Positions 30,941-40,047 of a stretch of 64,000 nt of DNA are shown here, one piece after another. Each line of letters begins with the position of its first letter. Positions within the stretch are counted from its first letter, which is position 1. Under the pieces are notes generated by a model, which searched no databases, was not told the origin of the DNA, and was given only the letters and a program-made list of their open reading frames with translations. This stretch comes from Tubulanus polymorphus (Eukaryota; Nemertea; Palaeonemertea; Tubulaniformes; Tubulanidae), in assembly GCF_964204645.1 (NCBI RefSeq), contig NC_134036.1, forward strand, positions 9,658,704 to 9,722,703. The letters are read 5' to 3'. Position numbers and translations under genes: made by a program.

Positions 30941-31369
30941 ATGGAAGATAAAGTTGATAGTATTGATATTATTCCTCATGATATAAATAAAACTAAATTA
31001 AAAACATATTTAGAAAAACAAATATTAGAATTTGAAAGTGACTTAAAGATAAAAAAGAAAAAATATTTAAAAAGTAAAATTATATATTATTTAATTATAA
31101 GTGGTTCGGTTACAATTAGTTCTGTAATAAAATTTTTAGCAATATTTAGCCCATTAACACCTTTAGCTATATCAATTGGTGTATTAGGATTAAGTTCTTT
31201 AACCGGTATAAGTTCAAAATTAAATATAAAAAGTAATAAAGAAAAAATTAAAACTAATATAAAAGAAATTAATAAATTAAAGAACACACTAGATTATATA
31301 ATAAGTTTAAATGGTCATATAACAGTTGAAGAACAAGATAAATTATTAAAAGAATTAATAAATTATTAA
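30941..31369 (+). CDS. Membrane-hairpin protein, unknown function
   Basis: 142 residues; ATG in TTCTAAATAAATGG. Layout is a lysine-rich coiled coil (about residues 20-47), two adjacent hydrophobic segments (IIYYLIISGSVTISSVIKFL and AIFSPLTPLAISIGVLGL), then a second coiled coil. A helix-hairpin-helix membrane anchor is likely. Position between the ALAFTGG-type gene and the 462-residue gene suggests a structural role. Confidence 0.5.
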   Translation: MEDKVDSIDIIPHDINKTKLKTYLEKQILEFESDLKIKKKKYLKSKIIYYLIISGSVTISSVIKFLAIFSPLTPLAISIGVLGLSSLTGISSKLNIKSNKEKIKTNIKEINKLKNTLDYIISLNGHITVEEQDKLLKELINY

Positions 31370-31385
31370 TTTTTTAATTATATAA

Positions 31386-32774
31386 ATGGTAGATAGTTTT
31401 CCAAAAGCTTTCCAATATAATAAATCAATTAAATATAATATTCCAGCAATAGATTTTAATAATGATATTACATATAGAAATGAAGTTTTAGATTCATTAA
31501 CTAATTTAGAAATTTATGTTACTGAAACTAATAATTTTAATGCAAAGATGGAAAATATATTTCATATATATTTAATTAATTTTAAAAAATTGAAAGATGA
31601 AAAACAATGGTTATTAAAATCTAATATGAAGTATTGGCAGAATCAATTAAATTTTGCTGTTTATTGTGCAACAACAGGATGTGGAATAAGTTGGAATGAT
31701 CATTTGAATAATTCTAAATATAAACTAATTCAAAGTTTATTTAGATTTCATACATACTTTCAAATCAGAATAATATTAAATGAATTAGAGTGCGCTTTAC
31801 CAGGATCTAGGTATTTCAAAGAATTAGATAATAATATTAATTTATCAAAGTTTTATAAAATTTGTAATGAATTTAATATAGATATAAATAATTCTGATTT
31901 TAGAACAAAAATTGGAACAATAAGATCACTTCCTTGCCCTAGAAAGATTGCAGAATATTGTGCACTTCCCATACCATCTAATAGTTTTTATAATATCTAT
32001 AATAAAAAATTAGGTTATGGTAAAATAGAAACAAAGGATTTAGAAACATTAAATTTCAATAAATTACCGAAATTTTATGATAATTTAAAACAAGAAAACA
32101 ATAATGGTTGGGTTTATTTTATTTTAGAAAATAGTGAAGGTTTTACTAAATCAGGTATAGAAAGAATAAATCAATCTATTAGAACTTATTTGATTTGTAT
32201 TCTAGGATCACAAGTTGAAACAAGATCCCCGATAATTGGAAATTTGAATACATCATTCGATACACAAAAACAATTTAAAGTTTTATTTGAAGATTCCATA
32301 CATAATGATAAAAATAGATCGATTCCAGAAAACATTATAAGATATCAAAATTATTTAGATAAATCTCATGTAAGACTTAATTATTGTATAGGCCCTAATC
32401 TATTAATTATTTCTAATGATTTAGTATTAAAGATGGGAAACATAATTGGTTATAATAATCTAATTAAAACTGCAACAATAAATAATTCATTTGGATTGAA
32501 TGATATAAATAAAAAGATTATTACTGCTCCAAAATTAATGGAAGGTGAAAAAAATAAAAAACACATTCAATCAACAGAAACTAAAATTAAGAATATTAAA
32601 TTGGTTAATGATTCTAAAATAAAAGATTACAATACATCAGAAAATAATAGAACTGATACAATTCAACATGATATAATTAAACTAAATGATGATAATAAAT
32701 CCCATGAAAATACTAAATTAGCTATAACTTGTATAGGAATTGTAATCGGAGGAATATTATATTTTAAATTTTAA
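31386..32774 (+). CDS. Large conserved Polinton protein, probable virion component
   Basis: 462 residues; ATG in TTAATTATATAAATGG, 16 bp after the previous stop. Recognisable conserved core includes KYWQNQLNFAVYCATTGCG (about residue 78), RFHTYFQIRIILNELECALP (about 118) and a second half with GWVYFILENSEGFTKSGIER and NYCIGPNLLIISNDLVLKMG. Ends in a single membrane segment (AITCIGIVIGGILYFKF). Proteins with this core recur in animal Polinton islands, always near the capsid genes; function is not established. Frame intact despite the damage next door. Confidence 0.55.
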   Translation: MVDSFPKAFQYNKSIKYNIPAIDFNNDITYRNEVLDSLTNLEIYVTETNNFNAKMENIFHIYLINFKKLKDEKQWLLKSNMKYWQNQLNFAVYCATTGCGISWNDHLNNSKYKLIQSLFRFHTYFQIRIILNELECALPGSRYFKELDNNINLSKFYKICNEFNIDINNSDFRTKIGTIRSLPCPRKIAEYCALPIPSNSFYNIYNKKLGYGKIETKDLETLNFNKLPKFYDNLKQENNNGWVYFILENSEGFTKSGIERINQSIRTYLICILGSQVETRSPIIGNLNTSFDTQKQFKVLFEDSIHNDKNRSIPENIIRYQNYLDKSHVRLNYCIGPNLLIISNDLVLKMGNIIGYNNLIKTATINNSFGLNDINKKIITAPKLMEGEKNKKHIQSTETKIKNIKLVNDSKIKDYNTSENNRTDTIQHDIIKLNDDNKSHENTKLAITCIGIVIGGILYFKF

Positions 32775-32790
32775 TTTTTTTATTATGTAA

Positions 32791-34257
32791 ATGGATGTAG
32801 AAGGTGAAGAAGATTATTAAATGGGAGAAATGGGAAATAATAATGAAGGATATATTGATGATGATTATAATGATGCAGAAACTAATATTGATAATAATGA
32901 TGAATCAGCATATAATTCTAATTAAGCAGATAGTGGTTCTAAAGGTCAATCAACAGATGAATTTGATAGAAGAACTAGATCGAGAATAAATCCTGAAAAT
33001 GAAAATCCAGATTTAGTAAAACAAAATTTAGAATATAATGAATTTATGTATGATTTTCAACATGTATTTAAAGATTCTGGATATAATATAAATGCCAGAG
33101 GCGCTAGACTTTTAGTACAAGAATTAAAATTTTTAGATGGTGAATATTATTATCGTTTGAAAGATGATTATTATATTGATATCTCTTATAAAAAACAAAA
33201 CAAAATATTAGCAGAATCAACTTTGCTTAAGTCTGACTCATTACTATCTAGAATTAAGAGAATAAGAAATAGTAATGAAATAGAAGATGTAACACAAGAA
33301 GAAATTTTTAAAAATGAAAGAGTATTTAAACAAAGAATTAATGAATTATTTGAAACAATCGATAATAATTTAGAAACAGAAACAACTTCTGAACAGAATA
33401 TAACTTCCAAAACTAGTAAACTTAAATCAAACACTGAAGTTCAAACTGAAAAACTTTTACCGAATGGATTACTTGATGCAACAGATCAAGAAATAGAAGC
33501 TTTAAGTATGTTTTCTAAAAAAACAATTTGAGAAATAATAAGTATACGAGATGAAGCTGATAAAATTGCTCGCGAAAAACATATTAGATATAATAAAATT
33601 AAACCTTTAGAAAATAAATTATTTGACACCAGAAAAGAATTAGAACAATTAAAATTAGATAGAGAATTTAAAGTTATTGAAGAAATTGAATTTAAAAAAA
33701 GAAATGCATATTTAGAAAAAGAAATTGATGATTTAGAATATAACATAGAATTTCAGAAAGAAAAAATGAAATTATTATTAAAATCATACGATTATTGTAT
33801 TAATAGATTAAAAGTTGTTGTTAAAGAGTTAATACTAAAACCAAATTCTGACATATCATTAAAAGATAGAATAAAATTATTATTTTAGTTTGAAGGAATA
33901 ACAATTCTTTCAATTCTAACAGCTGTAACTATGTTATTTACAACAATTGGTTTAGCTATATCAAATGCTTTAAAATCTACTCCTACTCCAAATAAACCAG
34001 ATAAACCTCCAGGTAATAATTCTATACAAGATAAAGTTAAAGATGGTTTAAAGAAATTAGCAAAATATTTATGGGAACTATCTAAAAAATCTGCTGCAGC
34101 ACTACCAGGAGTTATTGCTTCAATTGTTGGTTTTGTTTTAAAATCTGCAGGTAATATTCTTAACTTTGCTGCTGAACATATTATTTTATTTTTAATCACA
34201 GTTGTAAGTGCTATTATTTTTGGGTTAGTAAATATGATATCAAAAAAAATCAAGTAA
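32791..34257 (+). pseudogene. Coiled-coil/membrane structural protein broken by four stops
   Basis: A single reading frame runs 489 codons from an ATG in TTATTATGTAAATGG to TAA at 34255-34257, interrupted in frame by TAA (32818), TAA (32923), TGA (33529) and TAG (33886). No frameshift is seen. The order is an acidic N-terminus, a central domain (EFMYDFQHVFKDSGYNINAR), a long coiled coil (about 33540-33880), then a C-terminal part with a proline-rich linker (TPTPNKPDKPPG), an amphipathic SAAALPGVIASIVGF region and a final membrane segment. All three stop types occur, so this is decay, not recoding. The C-terminal layout is typical of a conserved Polinton virion-associated protein; precise role unknown. 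Confidence 0.7.
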
Positions 34258-34299
34258 ACCATGATAAAAAATAAATAATTAATTTTTTTTGTTAAATAA

Positions 34300-35475
34300 A
34301 TGAGTGGGAGTTATATAAGTCCTTCTAAGATTTCTAGAATATCTAACGCTATTAAAGCAGAAAGATCACATCATATAATTACTCATAACCCTTCAAATAT
34401 TAATCCTGATGAAACTTTATACGTTAGAATCCCTCGATTAACACAAAATACTTTTTATGTTCCAAATAGTATTTATTTATCAGCTGATATAAAAGTAATC
34501 GGTAATAATAATAATTATGTCGTTGATAATGTTGGAAGATATTTGATTAAAAAGTTAACAATAAAGATTGGTCCAGAAACAGTTTTCTCATTAGATGATT
34601 ATAATTTATTTATGCATTATAAAGATTTATGGTTAACTAAAGAAAACAGAAATAATATGATATTTCAAGGAATTCAATCAGAAAACCAAAATAAATTAAG
34701 ATCAGAAGCTAATAGCGCAATATTAACAAATGATGTAGATAAATTGATAAAAAGTATATATGGAAGCAAATATAAAATTCCATTAGACTTTGAATTGATA
34801 AATAATAATGCGCCTTTATATAAATACGCAATTCAAGAAGATATTATATTTGAGATAACATTTGCTCTTGTAAATGAAATTGTAATGTCTAGCGTTAATA
34901 AAGATATGAGTTATAAATTATCGAATATATGTTTAGAATATGATACAGTAACTGATGAAAATATTGCTAGAACAATTCAAACTCAATACAATCAAGGATT
35001 TTCATTATTATATGATTATATTGATAAATTTAAAACTGTAACTATTAATGCAAATGATGAAATAATAAATGAGAATATTAACTTTCCTAGAAGATCTATT
35101 AAAGGTATATTAATATTTTTTACTATTGGAACGTATACTAATGGCGCAATAAATGTTGATAATTATTATAATCCTGAAATAACAAAAGTAGAAATAACTA
35201 TCGAAGGTATAGCGAATAAAGTATTTTGTCAAGGAATGAGAATGATTGATCAATGGGTAGAAATTAAAAAACATTTTATGAATGAAAAAGTAAAATCATT
35301 TGAAAATTGTAACATTAATCAAATTGACTATTATACTGGTAATAAATATGCATTATGGTTAGATTTTAGAACAACTGAAGATAACTTATTACATGGTTCT
35401 GGAAAAAAACTACAAAACACTAAAGATGGAATACAATTATTCATGACAAAGAAAAAGGGAATCAAAAATTTTTAA
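34300..35475 (+). CDS. Probable major capsid protein (double jelly roll)
   Basis: 391 residues; ATG in TTTGTTAAATAAATGA. Beta-rich throughout. Recognisable conserved blocks are NPDETLYVRIPRLTQNTFYV (about residue 35), the GRYLIKKLTIKIG strand pair (about 83), DYNLFMHYKDLWLT, YKIPLDFELI, and near the end ITIEGIANKVFCQGMR and KYALWLDFRTTEDN. Size, beta content, position beside the other capsid genes and this block order fit the hexon-like capsid protein of Polintons. It would form the trimeric capsomers of an icosahedral shell. The frame is intact. Identification is by pattern, not structure. Confidence 0.7.
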   Translation: MSGSYISPSKISRISNAIKAERSHHIITHNPSNINPDETLYVRIPRLTQNTFYVPNSIYLSADIKVIGNNNNYVVDNVGRYLIKKLTIKIGPETVFSLDDYNLFMHYKDLWLTKENRNNMIFQGIQSENQNKLRSEANSAILTNDVDKLIKSIYGSKYKIPLDFELINNNAPLYKYAIQEDIIFEITFALVNEIVMSSVNKDMSYKLSNICLEYDTVTDENIARTIQTQYNQGFSLLYDYIDKFKTVTINANDEIINENINFPRRSIKGILIFFTIGTYTNGAINVDNYYNPEITKVEITIEGIANKVFCQGMRMIDQWVEIKKHFMNEKVKSFENCNINQIDYYTGNKYALWLDFRTTEDNLLHGSGKKLQNTKDGIQLFMTKKKGIKNF

Positions 35476-35579
35476 ATGCACATTTATATTATATCTGACG
35501 CGCAATTAAATATTGTAAATTCACAATTAGATAGTGTTATGTATTAAAATTTTAACTTTAATAAAAATATATATAATAA
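35476..35579 (+). promoter_or_regulatory. Intergenic spacer with start-overlapping promoter-like motif
   Basis: 104 bp, the longest gap in the rightward block. Ends in AAAAATATATATAATAAATG, i.e. the T/A-rich plus ATAAATG motif fused to the next start codon. A short remnant frame begins at 35475 but has no support. Confidence 0.4.
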
Positions 35580-36551
35580 ATGGAAGGAGGTAAAGTATAT
35601 AAACATATTCCATACATCGATACACATGAAAATAATGATGGTTTATATTATGTAATACCTTGTAATATAGCTTTGATATTTGATCCTATTTTTAAAAATT
35701 ATAAAACTAAACTGATAGAAATCAATAATAATAAAAGTGGTGTTGTTAATAATAGTGTAATTGATAATAATGTAATACCTACTACACCTGTAATACCTAC
35801 TACATCTGTAATACCTACTACTACATCTGTAATACCTTCTACATCTAATAACGTAATACCTTCTACATCTAATAACGTAATACCTACTACATCTGTAATA
35901 CCTACTACATCTAATAACGTAATACCTTCTACATCTAATAATGCAATAATATTAAATGTTAGTGAAAATAGAAATTATTGTGGTTATTGTAATGGTGAAT
36001 TTTCAAACGCTCCATCAAATTGGAATAAACATATGAATACAAATTCACATATTACTAATGTTATAGAACGTGTTGGTTTAAGAGAATTTATAGAACACCC
36101 ATTTAGATATGTTACAAAGTTTGTTTCAAATAAAAAAGTAAATGGTGAAAAAATATATGAAGATTTATTATTAGCAACACCTAATAAAGATGAATTAGAT
36201 TTAACTGATGCTAATGAAATATTAGGATCAAACACTGTAGATGAAATATTAGGAGCAAACACTAATAAAGATGATAATGAAAATGATGCCATACACCCAC
36301 ATGATGATATAGTTACAGTTAAACATATTGATAATAAAGATTCTATAAAACTTAAAGTAGAAAATAATGATAAATTTGATTGGATGAATAAGTTTAAAAA
36401 TGAAACAACTATTGGTGGTGTGGTAAAAAAGGTGAAAAAGGTGAAAAAAAATTATAAAGATGTTGGTGTAGATTCGGTAGAGCATTTAAATATGTTGTTA
36501 GCGTCTGATAGTGAAAGTGATTCAGAAATTGATTATCTAAAACTCGAATAA
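35580..36551 (+). CDS. Zinc-finger protein with VIPTTS repeats
   Basis: 323 residues; ATG in TATAATAAATGG. After a ~60-residue N-terminal domain (HIPYIDTHENNDGLYYVIPC), residues ~65-120 consist of 5-9-residue repeats of VIPTTS / VIPSTSNN, encoded by an expanded DNA minisatellite (35770-35945). Then a C2H2 finger, NYCGYCNGEFSNAP...HMNTNSH, an acidic region, and a lysine-rich C-terminus (VKKVKKVKKNYK). Likely DNA- or RNA-binding. Last rightward gene; it converges on the ATPase gene. Confidence 0.55.
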   Translation: MEGGKVYKHIPYIDTHENNDGLYYVIPCNIALIFDPIFKNYKTKLIEINNNKSGVVNNSVIDNNVIPTTPVIPTTSVIPTTTSVIPSTSNNVIPSTSNNVIPTTSVIPTTSNNVIPSTSNNAIILNVSENRNYCGYCNGEFSNAPSNWNKHMNTNSHITNVIERVGLREFIEHPFRYVTKFVSNKKVNGEKIYEDLLLATPNKDELDLTDANEILGSNTVDEILGANTNKDDNENDAIHPHDDIVTVKHIDNKDSIKLKVENNDKFDWMNKFKNETTIGGVVKKVKKVKKNYKDVGVDSVEHLNMLLASDSESDSEIDYLKLE

Positions 36552-36604
36552 TAAAGGTTGAAAATTGTATAAAATAATAGTAAATAAAAAAAGGGTTTTA
36601 ATTA

Positions 36605-36722
36605 TTTAAGGTATCTAATAGGGTATCAGGTATTAGGGTACCAGGTATTAGGGTATCAGGTATTAGGGTATCAGGTATTAGGGTATCAGGTATTAGGGTA
36701 TATAATAGGGTATCTAATACAT
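36605..36722. repeat. 15-bp tandem repeat between convergent genes
   Basis: About seven copies of GGGTATCAGGTATTA with variants, filling most of the 185-bp gap between the stop codons of the two convergent gene blocks. Could mark the transcription-termination zone; the repeat itself is plain. Confidence 0.9.
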
Positions 36723-36736
36723 AGGTATACAAATAG

Positions 36737-37351
36737 TTATTTTATAAATTTATATTCATAAGGAAATTGTAATCTCAGTAATAATTTTGAACCTTTATTA
36801 TTTTTTAATTTATTCATATATTCATCATGTAATTCAGTAGGTATAATTTGATTTTCTTCCAATGATTGTTGCATAGATTTTCTATCTTTGTTGTAGAATA
36901 AAACTAGAAATCTTATATTCTCTCTAAAATCTTTCACAATTGAATTATATTTCTGATTTAAAACCCAAGTTGTTATCCCAAAATGTCTTCCAGAGAAAGC
37001 TAAATAACATAACTCACTTTCTCTAATTTTAGAATCATGTAAATTTGCGCAATCATCAATAATAAATAATGTATTTGATCCTTTATAAATATCTAATACA
37101 ATTTTTATACAATTATCTAAATTTTCTTTTACTGTTTTAGGGTCTAATATAATAAACTTTTTTATCTTAACTATATCTCTATTATATGTTTTATTCATTT
37201 CATATGTAGGACAGAATAATATTATATTATCAAAATGATTTTTATAAATAGTTTCTAACAAGTCTAATATGAAATGTGTTTTACCACAATTTGTAACTCC
37301 AGTAACTAAGTTCAATGTATGTGGTTCAAATATAAATAAATCTTTATTCAT
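36737..37351 (-). CDS. A32-like packaging ATPase (FtsK/HerA superfamily)
   Basis: 204 residues. Walker A is GVTNCGKTHF (about residues 17-26), Walker B NTLFIIDDCA (about 93-102), and a sensor-like TWVLNQKYNS follows at about 129. Length and motif order match the genome-packaging ATPases of Polintons, adintoviruses and poxvirus A32. It would pump element DNA into the capsid. Its ATG lies in AGAATAAATGA and overlaps the last 8 nt of the integrase gene. Frame intact. Confidence 0.9.
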   Translation of the reverse strand: MNKDLFIFEPHTLNLVTGVTNCGKTHFILDLLETIYKNHFDNIILFCPTYEMNKTYNRDIVKIKKFIILDPKTVKENLDNCIKIVLDIYKGSNTLFIIDDCANLHDSKIRESELCYLAFSGRHFGITTWVLNQKYNSIVKDFRENIRFLVLFYNKDRKSMQQSLEENQIIPTELHDEYMNKLKNNKGSKLLLRLQFPYEYKFIK

Positions 37352-38432
37352 TTATTCTTTTAATTTTACTAGATAAAATCCATTCATTAAATTTATCATC
37401 ATATCCTTTATATTTCACCAAAGAATACTTTTTTCCTTTAAGAGTTTTTGTTTTCAATACTTTTTCTATTTTGTATTCTATTTCATCTGGATTTGGTACT
37501 AATGATAATTCTTGTTCATAAAAATAACCTAATATTTCTTCATCTTTTAAATCTTCTAATTTATAAACAAATGGTTTAGTTAATATTATCTTTTTAATTT
37601 TAAATATTTCTTCAGTAAAATTAGGGGTATAACCTTTATAAAATGTTTTTCGATATTTAGAAATTCTAACGTGTTGTCCTATTTTAAATTTAGGTTCACC
37701 GAAATCGTGTGTAACAAATGCTCCATATAAATTATTCCAAACTATTTCCGAATTATCTTCTTGTCTAGCTTGTATGGGTTTCATATTTATAGAACTATGT
37801 TTAGAATTATTATAACCTTTCACTAAATCATCTAACACATCGATATATTTATATGTTTCATTAGCGGTGAAATATTTCCACATTCTAGTTTTCAATGTTT
37901 TATTAAATCTTTCTATAACAGATGCTTTTTTATCTGAATGTGTTGAAAAATATTCTACATCGTTATCAGTTAATAGTTTTTTAAAATGTTTGTTATAAAA
38001 TTCTTTACCTTCATCAAATTGTATCTTATCTGGGATAGCTTCTTTGAATATAGATTTAAAAGCATTTGTTACTTCTATACCAGTTTTATTTTTAATCGGG
38101 ATACTCCATGCGTATCTACTGAATATATCTATAACATTCAGTATCCAGAAATATCCTTTGTTATATTCTTCTAAGTTTTTCATATCAATTAAATCAGCTT
38201 GCCATTGTTGGTCAATATATGAAACCATAACTTTTCTTGTTAAATATTTTTTATCCATCTTTTTATGAATTTGATATGTGGGTTGATTTTGTAACCATGA
38301 TTTTAATTCACTATATTTTATATCACTATTATCGGATTTAATTTTATTCCATAATTCTGAAACGTTAGAATATGATACTTCACTTTCTGGGTTATAATAT
38401 AAATCTCTTAAATATTGTTCTTTTTTCATCAT
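37344..38432 (-). CDS. Retroviral-type integrase with C-terminal chromodomain
   Basis: 362 residues. The RNase-H-like core shows WQADLIDM (first D, about residue 75), QFDEGKEFY (second D, about 138) and SVIERFNKTLK (catalytic E, about 173), the DDE triad. An N-terminal helical region (YNPESEVSYSNVSELW) precedes it. After a GYTPNFTEEIF segment the C-terminus IEYKIEKVLKTKTLKGKKY...VKYKGYDDKFNEW is a chromodomain, which in related integrases directs insertion to marked chromatin. It mediates insertion of the element. Its end ...INE-stop is encoded by the next gene's start motif. Frame intact. Confidence 0.92.
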   Translation of the reverse strand: MMKKEQYLRDLYYNPESEVSYSNVSELWNKIKSDNSDIKYSELKSWLQNQPTYQIHKKMDKKYLTRKVMVSYIDQQWQADLIDMKNLEEYNKGYFWILNVIDIFSRYAWSIPIKNKTGIEVTNAFKSIFKEAIPDKIQFDEGKEFYNKHFKKLLTDNDVEYFSTHSDKKASVIERFNKTLKTRMWKYFTANETYKYIDVLDDLVKGYNNSKHSSINMKPIQARQEDNSEIVWNNLYGAFVTHDFGEPKFKIGQHVRISKYRKTFYKGYTPNFTEEIFKIKKIILTKPFVYKLEDLKDEEILGYFYEQELSLVPNPDEIEYKIEKVLKTKTLKGKKYSLVKYKGYDDKFNEWILSSKIKRINE

Positions 38433-38435
38433 ATT

Positions 38436-38795
38436 TTAATCCATCAATAATATTTTAGATTTATTTTCATTTGACTTATTTTCTGGTGGTTTATTGTCTG
38501 TACATGGATAACTAAGTTTCCGATCATCTTTATCGTCAGATTTGAATTTTGATTTGTATATTACACCGGATAATATAATAACTGTTACTAACCCAATTGT
38601 AATATATAAGTAATTATTTCTTCCACTATTAGAAGAATTAGATGGATTATTATTTGAATCAATACCAGGTGATTCATTTATATCAGTTAATTTCTTTTTC
38701 TTAGCTTTTTTTAATTCTGAAGATCTTTTTCCTAATTCTCTTGCCCATTTAAATTGTTTCTCGGATCTAGCCTTTTTCTTAACTCCATCACTCAT
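38436..38795 (-). CDS. Small basic membrane protein
   Basis: 119 residues; ATG in AAAAATAAATGA. N-terminal 40 residues are highly basic (KKARSEKQFKWARELGKR), then a polar linker, one membrane segment (YLYITIGLVTVIILSGVIY, about 66-84) and a hydrophilic tail. Basic-plus-anchor layout would suit a DNA-binding virion or envelope-associated protein; not recognised. Overlaps the upstream gene by 8 nt and ends 3 bp before the integrase start. Confidence 0.5.
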   Translation of the reverse strand: MSDGVKKKARSEKQFKWARELGKRSSELKKAKKKKLTDINESPGIDSNNNPSNSSNSGRNNYLYITIGLVTVIILSGVIYKSKFKSDDKDDRKLSYPCTDNKPPENKSNENKSKILLMD

Positions 38796-39396
38796 TTATT
38801 TTTGTCAATTTTTGTTCTGATTCATCTTCTGTTTCACTGTTTGGTTGTAGTACAGCGTCATCTGTTTCGTTCTTACCTGATTTATATTCCATAGGCTTGA
38901 TATTCGAAAATGTTATAACTCCAGTAGAAATCAATGTCATAACCGATCCTAATTGAAATGAAGCATAACCGACCCATTTTTGTAATTCAGTCATAACTAA
39001 GTAGTCATTTTTCAAATCACTATATAATTTATTTTCATCATTAATTGGCATTACCTGGTTACATAACTTAGAATAACATTTGATAATACCATCACTTATA
39101 GAGTCGTTTATTCTAGCTAATCTTGACTCTTCATAAATCTTAAAATATTTAATTACTTTATCGGGTTTCATAGAGTCTAGTTCTTGAAAAGTTATTATTT
39201 TTCCTAAGAAGTCCTTAGATTTCCCGCCAGCAATTAATAATTCAAGATGATGCTTACAATATAAATAGTATTCATAATCTATATTGTTATTAACTTGAGC
39301 ACAATTAGTTGCAACTGTATCTTTATTATCACTTATACCCAAATCATCTAATGTCTTTTCAATATCAATACTATTCTTATTAGATTTCTTTGACAT
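38788..39396 (-). CDS. Conserved Polinton protein, C-terminal hydrophobic segment
   Basis: 202 residues; ATG in CTCTAATATAAATGT. Conserved-looking core HHLELLIAGGKSKDFLGKII (about 48-67), FQELDSMKPDKVIKYFKIYE and a helical middle, then KWVGYASFQLGSVMTLIST with TGVITFSNI, a hydrophobic C-terminal region. I have seen this block order in many uncharacterised Polinton-island proteins beside integrase. Function unknown. Ends with KINE-stop, the last codons being part of the following gene's ATAAATGAG start motif. Confidence 0.55.
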   Translation of the reverse strand: MSKKSNKNSIDIEKTLDDLGISDNKDTVATNCAQVNNNIDYEYYLYCKHHLELLIAGGKSKDFLGKIITFQELDSMKPDKVIKYFKIYEESRLARINDSISDGIIKCYSKLCNQVMPINDENKLYSDLKNDYLVMTELQKWVGYASFQLGSVMTLISTGVITFSNIKPMEYKSGKNETDDAVLQPNSETEDESEQKLTKINE

Positions 39397-40047
39397 TTAT
39401 ATTAGAGAAAAAAAGCAAAAAAAATATTATAAGTATTCTTCAAATGATACTAGCTAGTTAAAGCTAAAGAATTCTAGTATTAGTTATTGTTTTTTTAGTA
39501 TTTTTTATTTGTGATATAAAGTATTCTTTTTGAAAAGAAAATATTAAAAATATAATAGAATTCACTAGCTAGTTGAAGTTATTGTTTTTTTATTATATTT
39601 TATCTAAATTCTATTTGATATCACCATGTGGGTGCCGTACGGCACCATCTCACTACTTTTGTTTATCTATAGGAGCAGTAACTATAACTGTCCAGATAAG
39701 TCATTTCGGATTCTTGATGATAAATCCTAAAACTGAAAATAAATTCAAAGAAACGACTGGTGGAAATATTATTTCATAAACACATATATTTATTATGTAA
39801 ATTTTAGCGATCAATAGTAGAACAATGGAGAACAATAGAAATGCGGTCCAATCGGACCGGTTATTGCGCAATACTTAGTTATATTTTTATTCTAACAACG
39901 ATCAATAATAGAACAATGGAGAACAATAGAAATGCGGTCCAATAGGACCGGTTATTGCGCAATACTTAGTTAACAGTAAACAATACAATATTAAAACAGA
40001 TATATACAATCGAGATTTTTGATATCTAAGACCTTCAGTATTATAAT
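39397..40047. promoter_or_regulatory. Hairpin-rich intergenic region (candidate control or origin site)
   Basis: The largest gene-free stretch in the island. Holds a perfect 16-bp palindrome GGTGCCGTACGGCACC (39631-39646), two 74-bp direct repeats (39808-39881, 39899-39972) each with a 6-bp GC-rich hairpin, and flanking AT-rich DNA with a repeated CTAGCTAGTT motif. GC-rich palindromes in otherwise ~80% AT DNA are conspicuous. Role unknown. Confidence 0.5.
39808..39972. repeat. Two 74-bp direct repeats with GC-rich hairpin
   Basis: Units begin CGATCAATAGTAGAACAATG and end TTGCGCAATACTTAGTTA, 91 bp apart. Each holds CGGTCC-AATC-GGACCG (second copy loop AATA) and a TTGCGCAA palindrome. The only differences are two single bases, one of them in the hairpin loop. 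Confidence 0.9.

Noticed and set aside
32818-33888. Alternative genetic code (stop reassignment) in the viral island
   Set aside because: TAA, TGA and TAG all occur in the broken gene, whereas neighbouring genes end normally and contain no in-frame stops.
36249-36485. Minus-strand hydrophobic open frame in the viral island
   Set aside because: Antisense to the lysine-rich zinc-finger gene; AT-rich antisense frames look hydrophobic by default.
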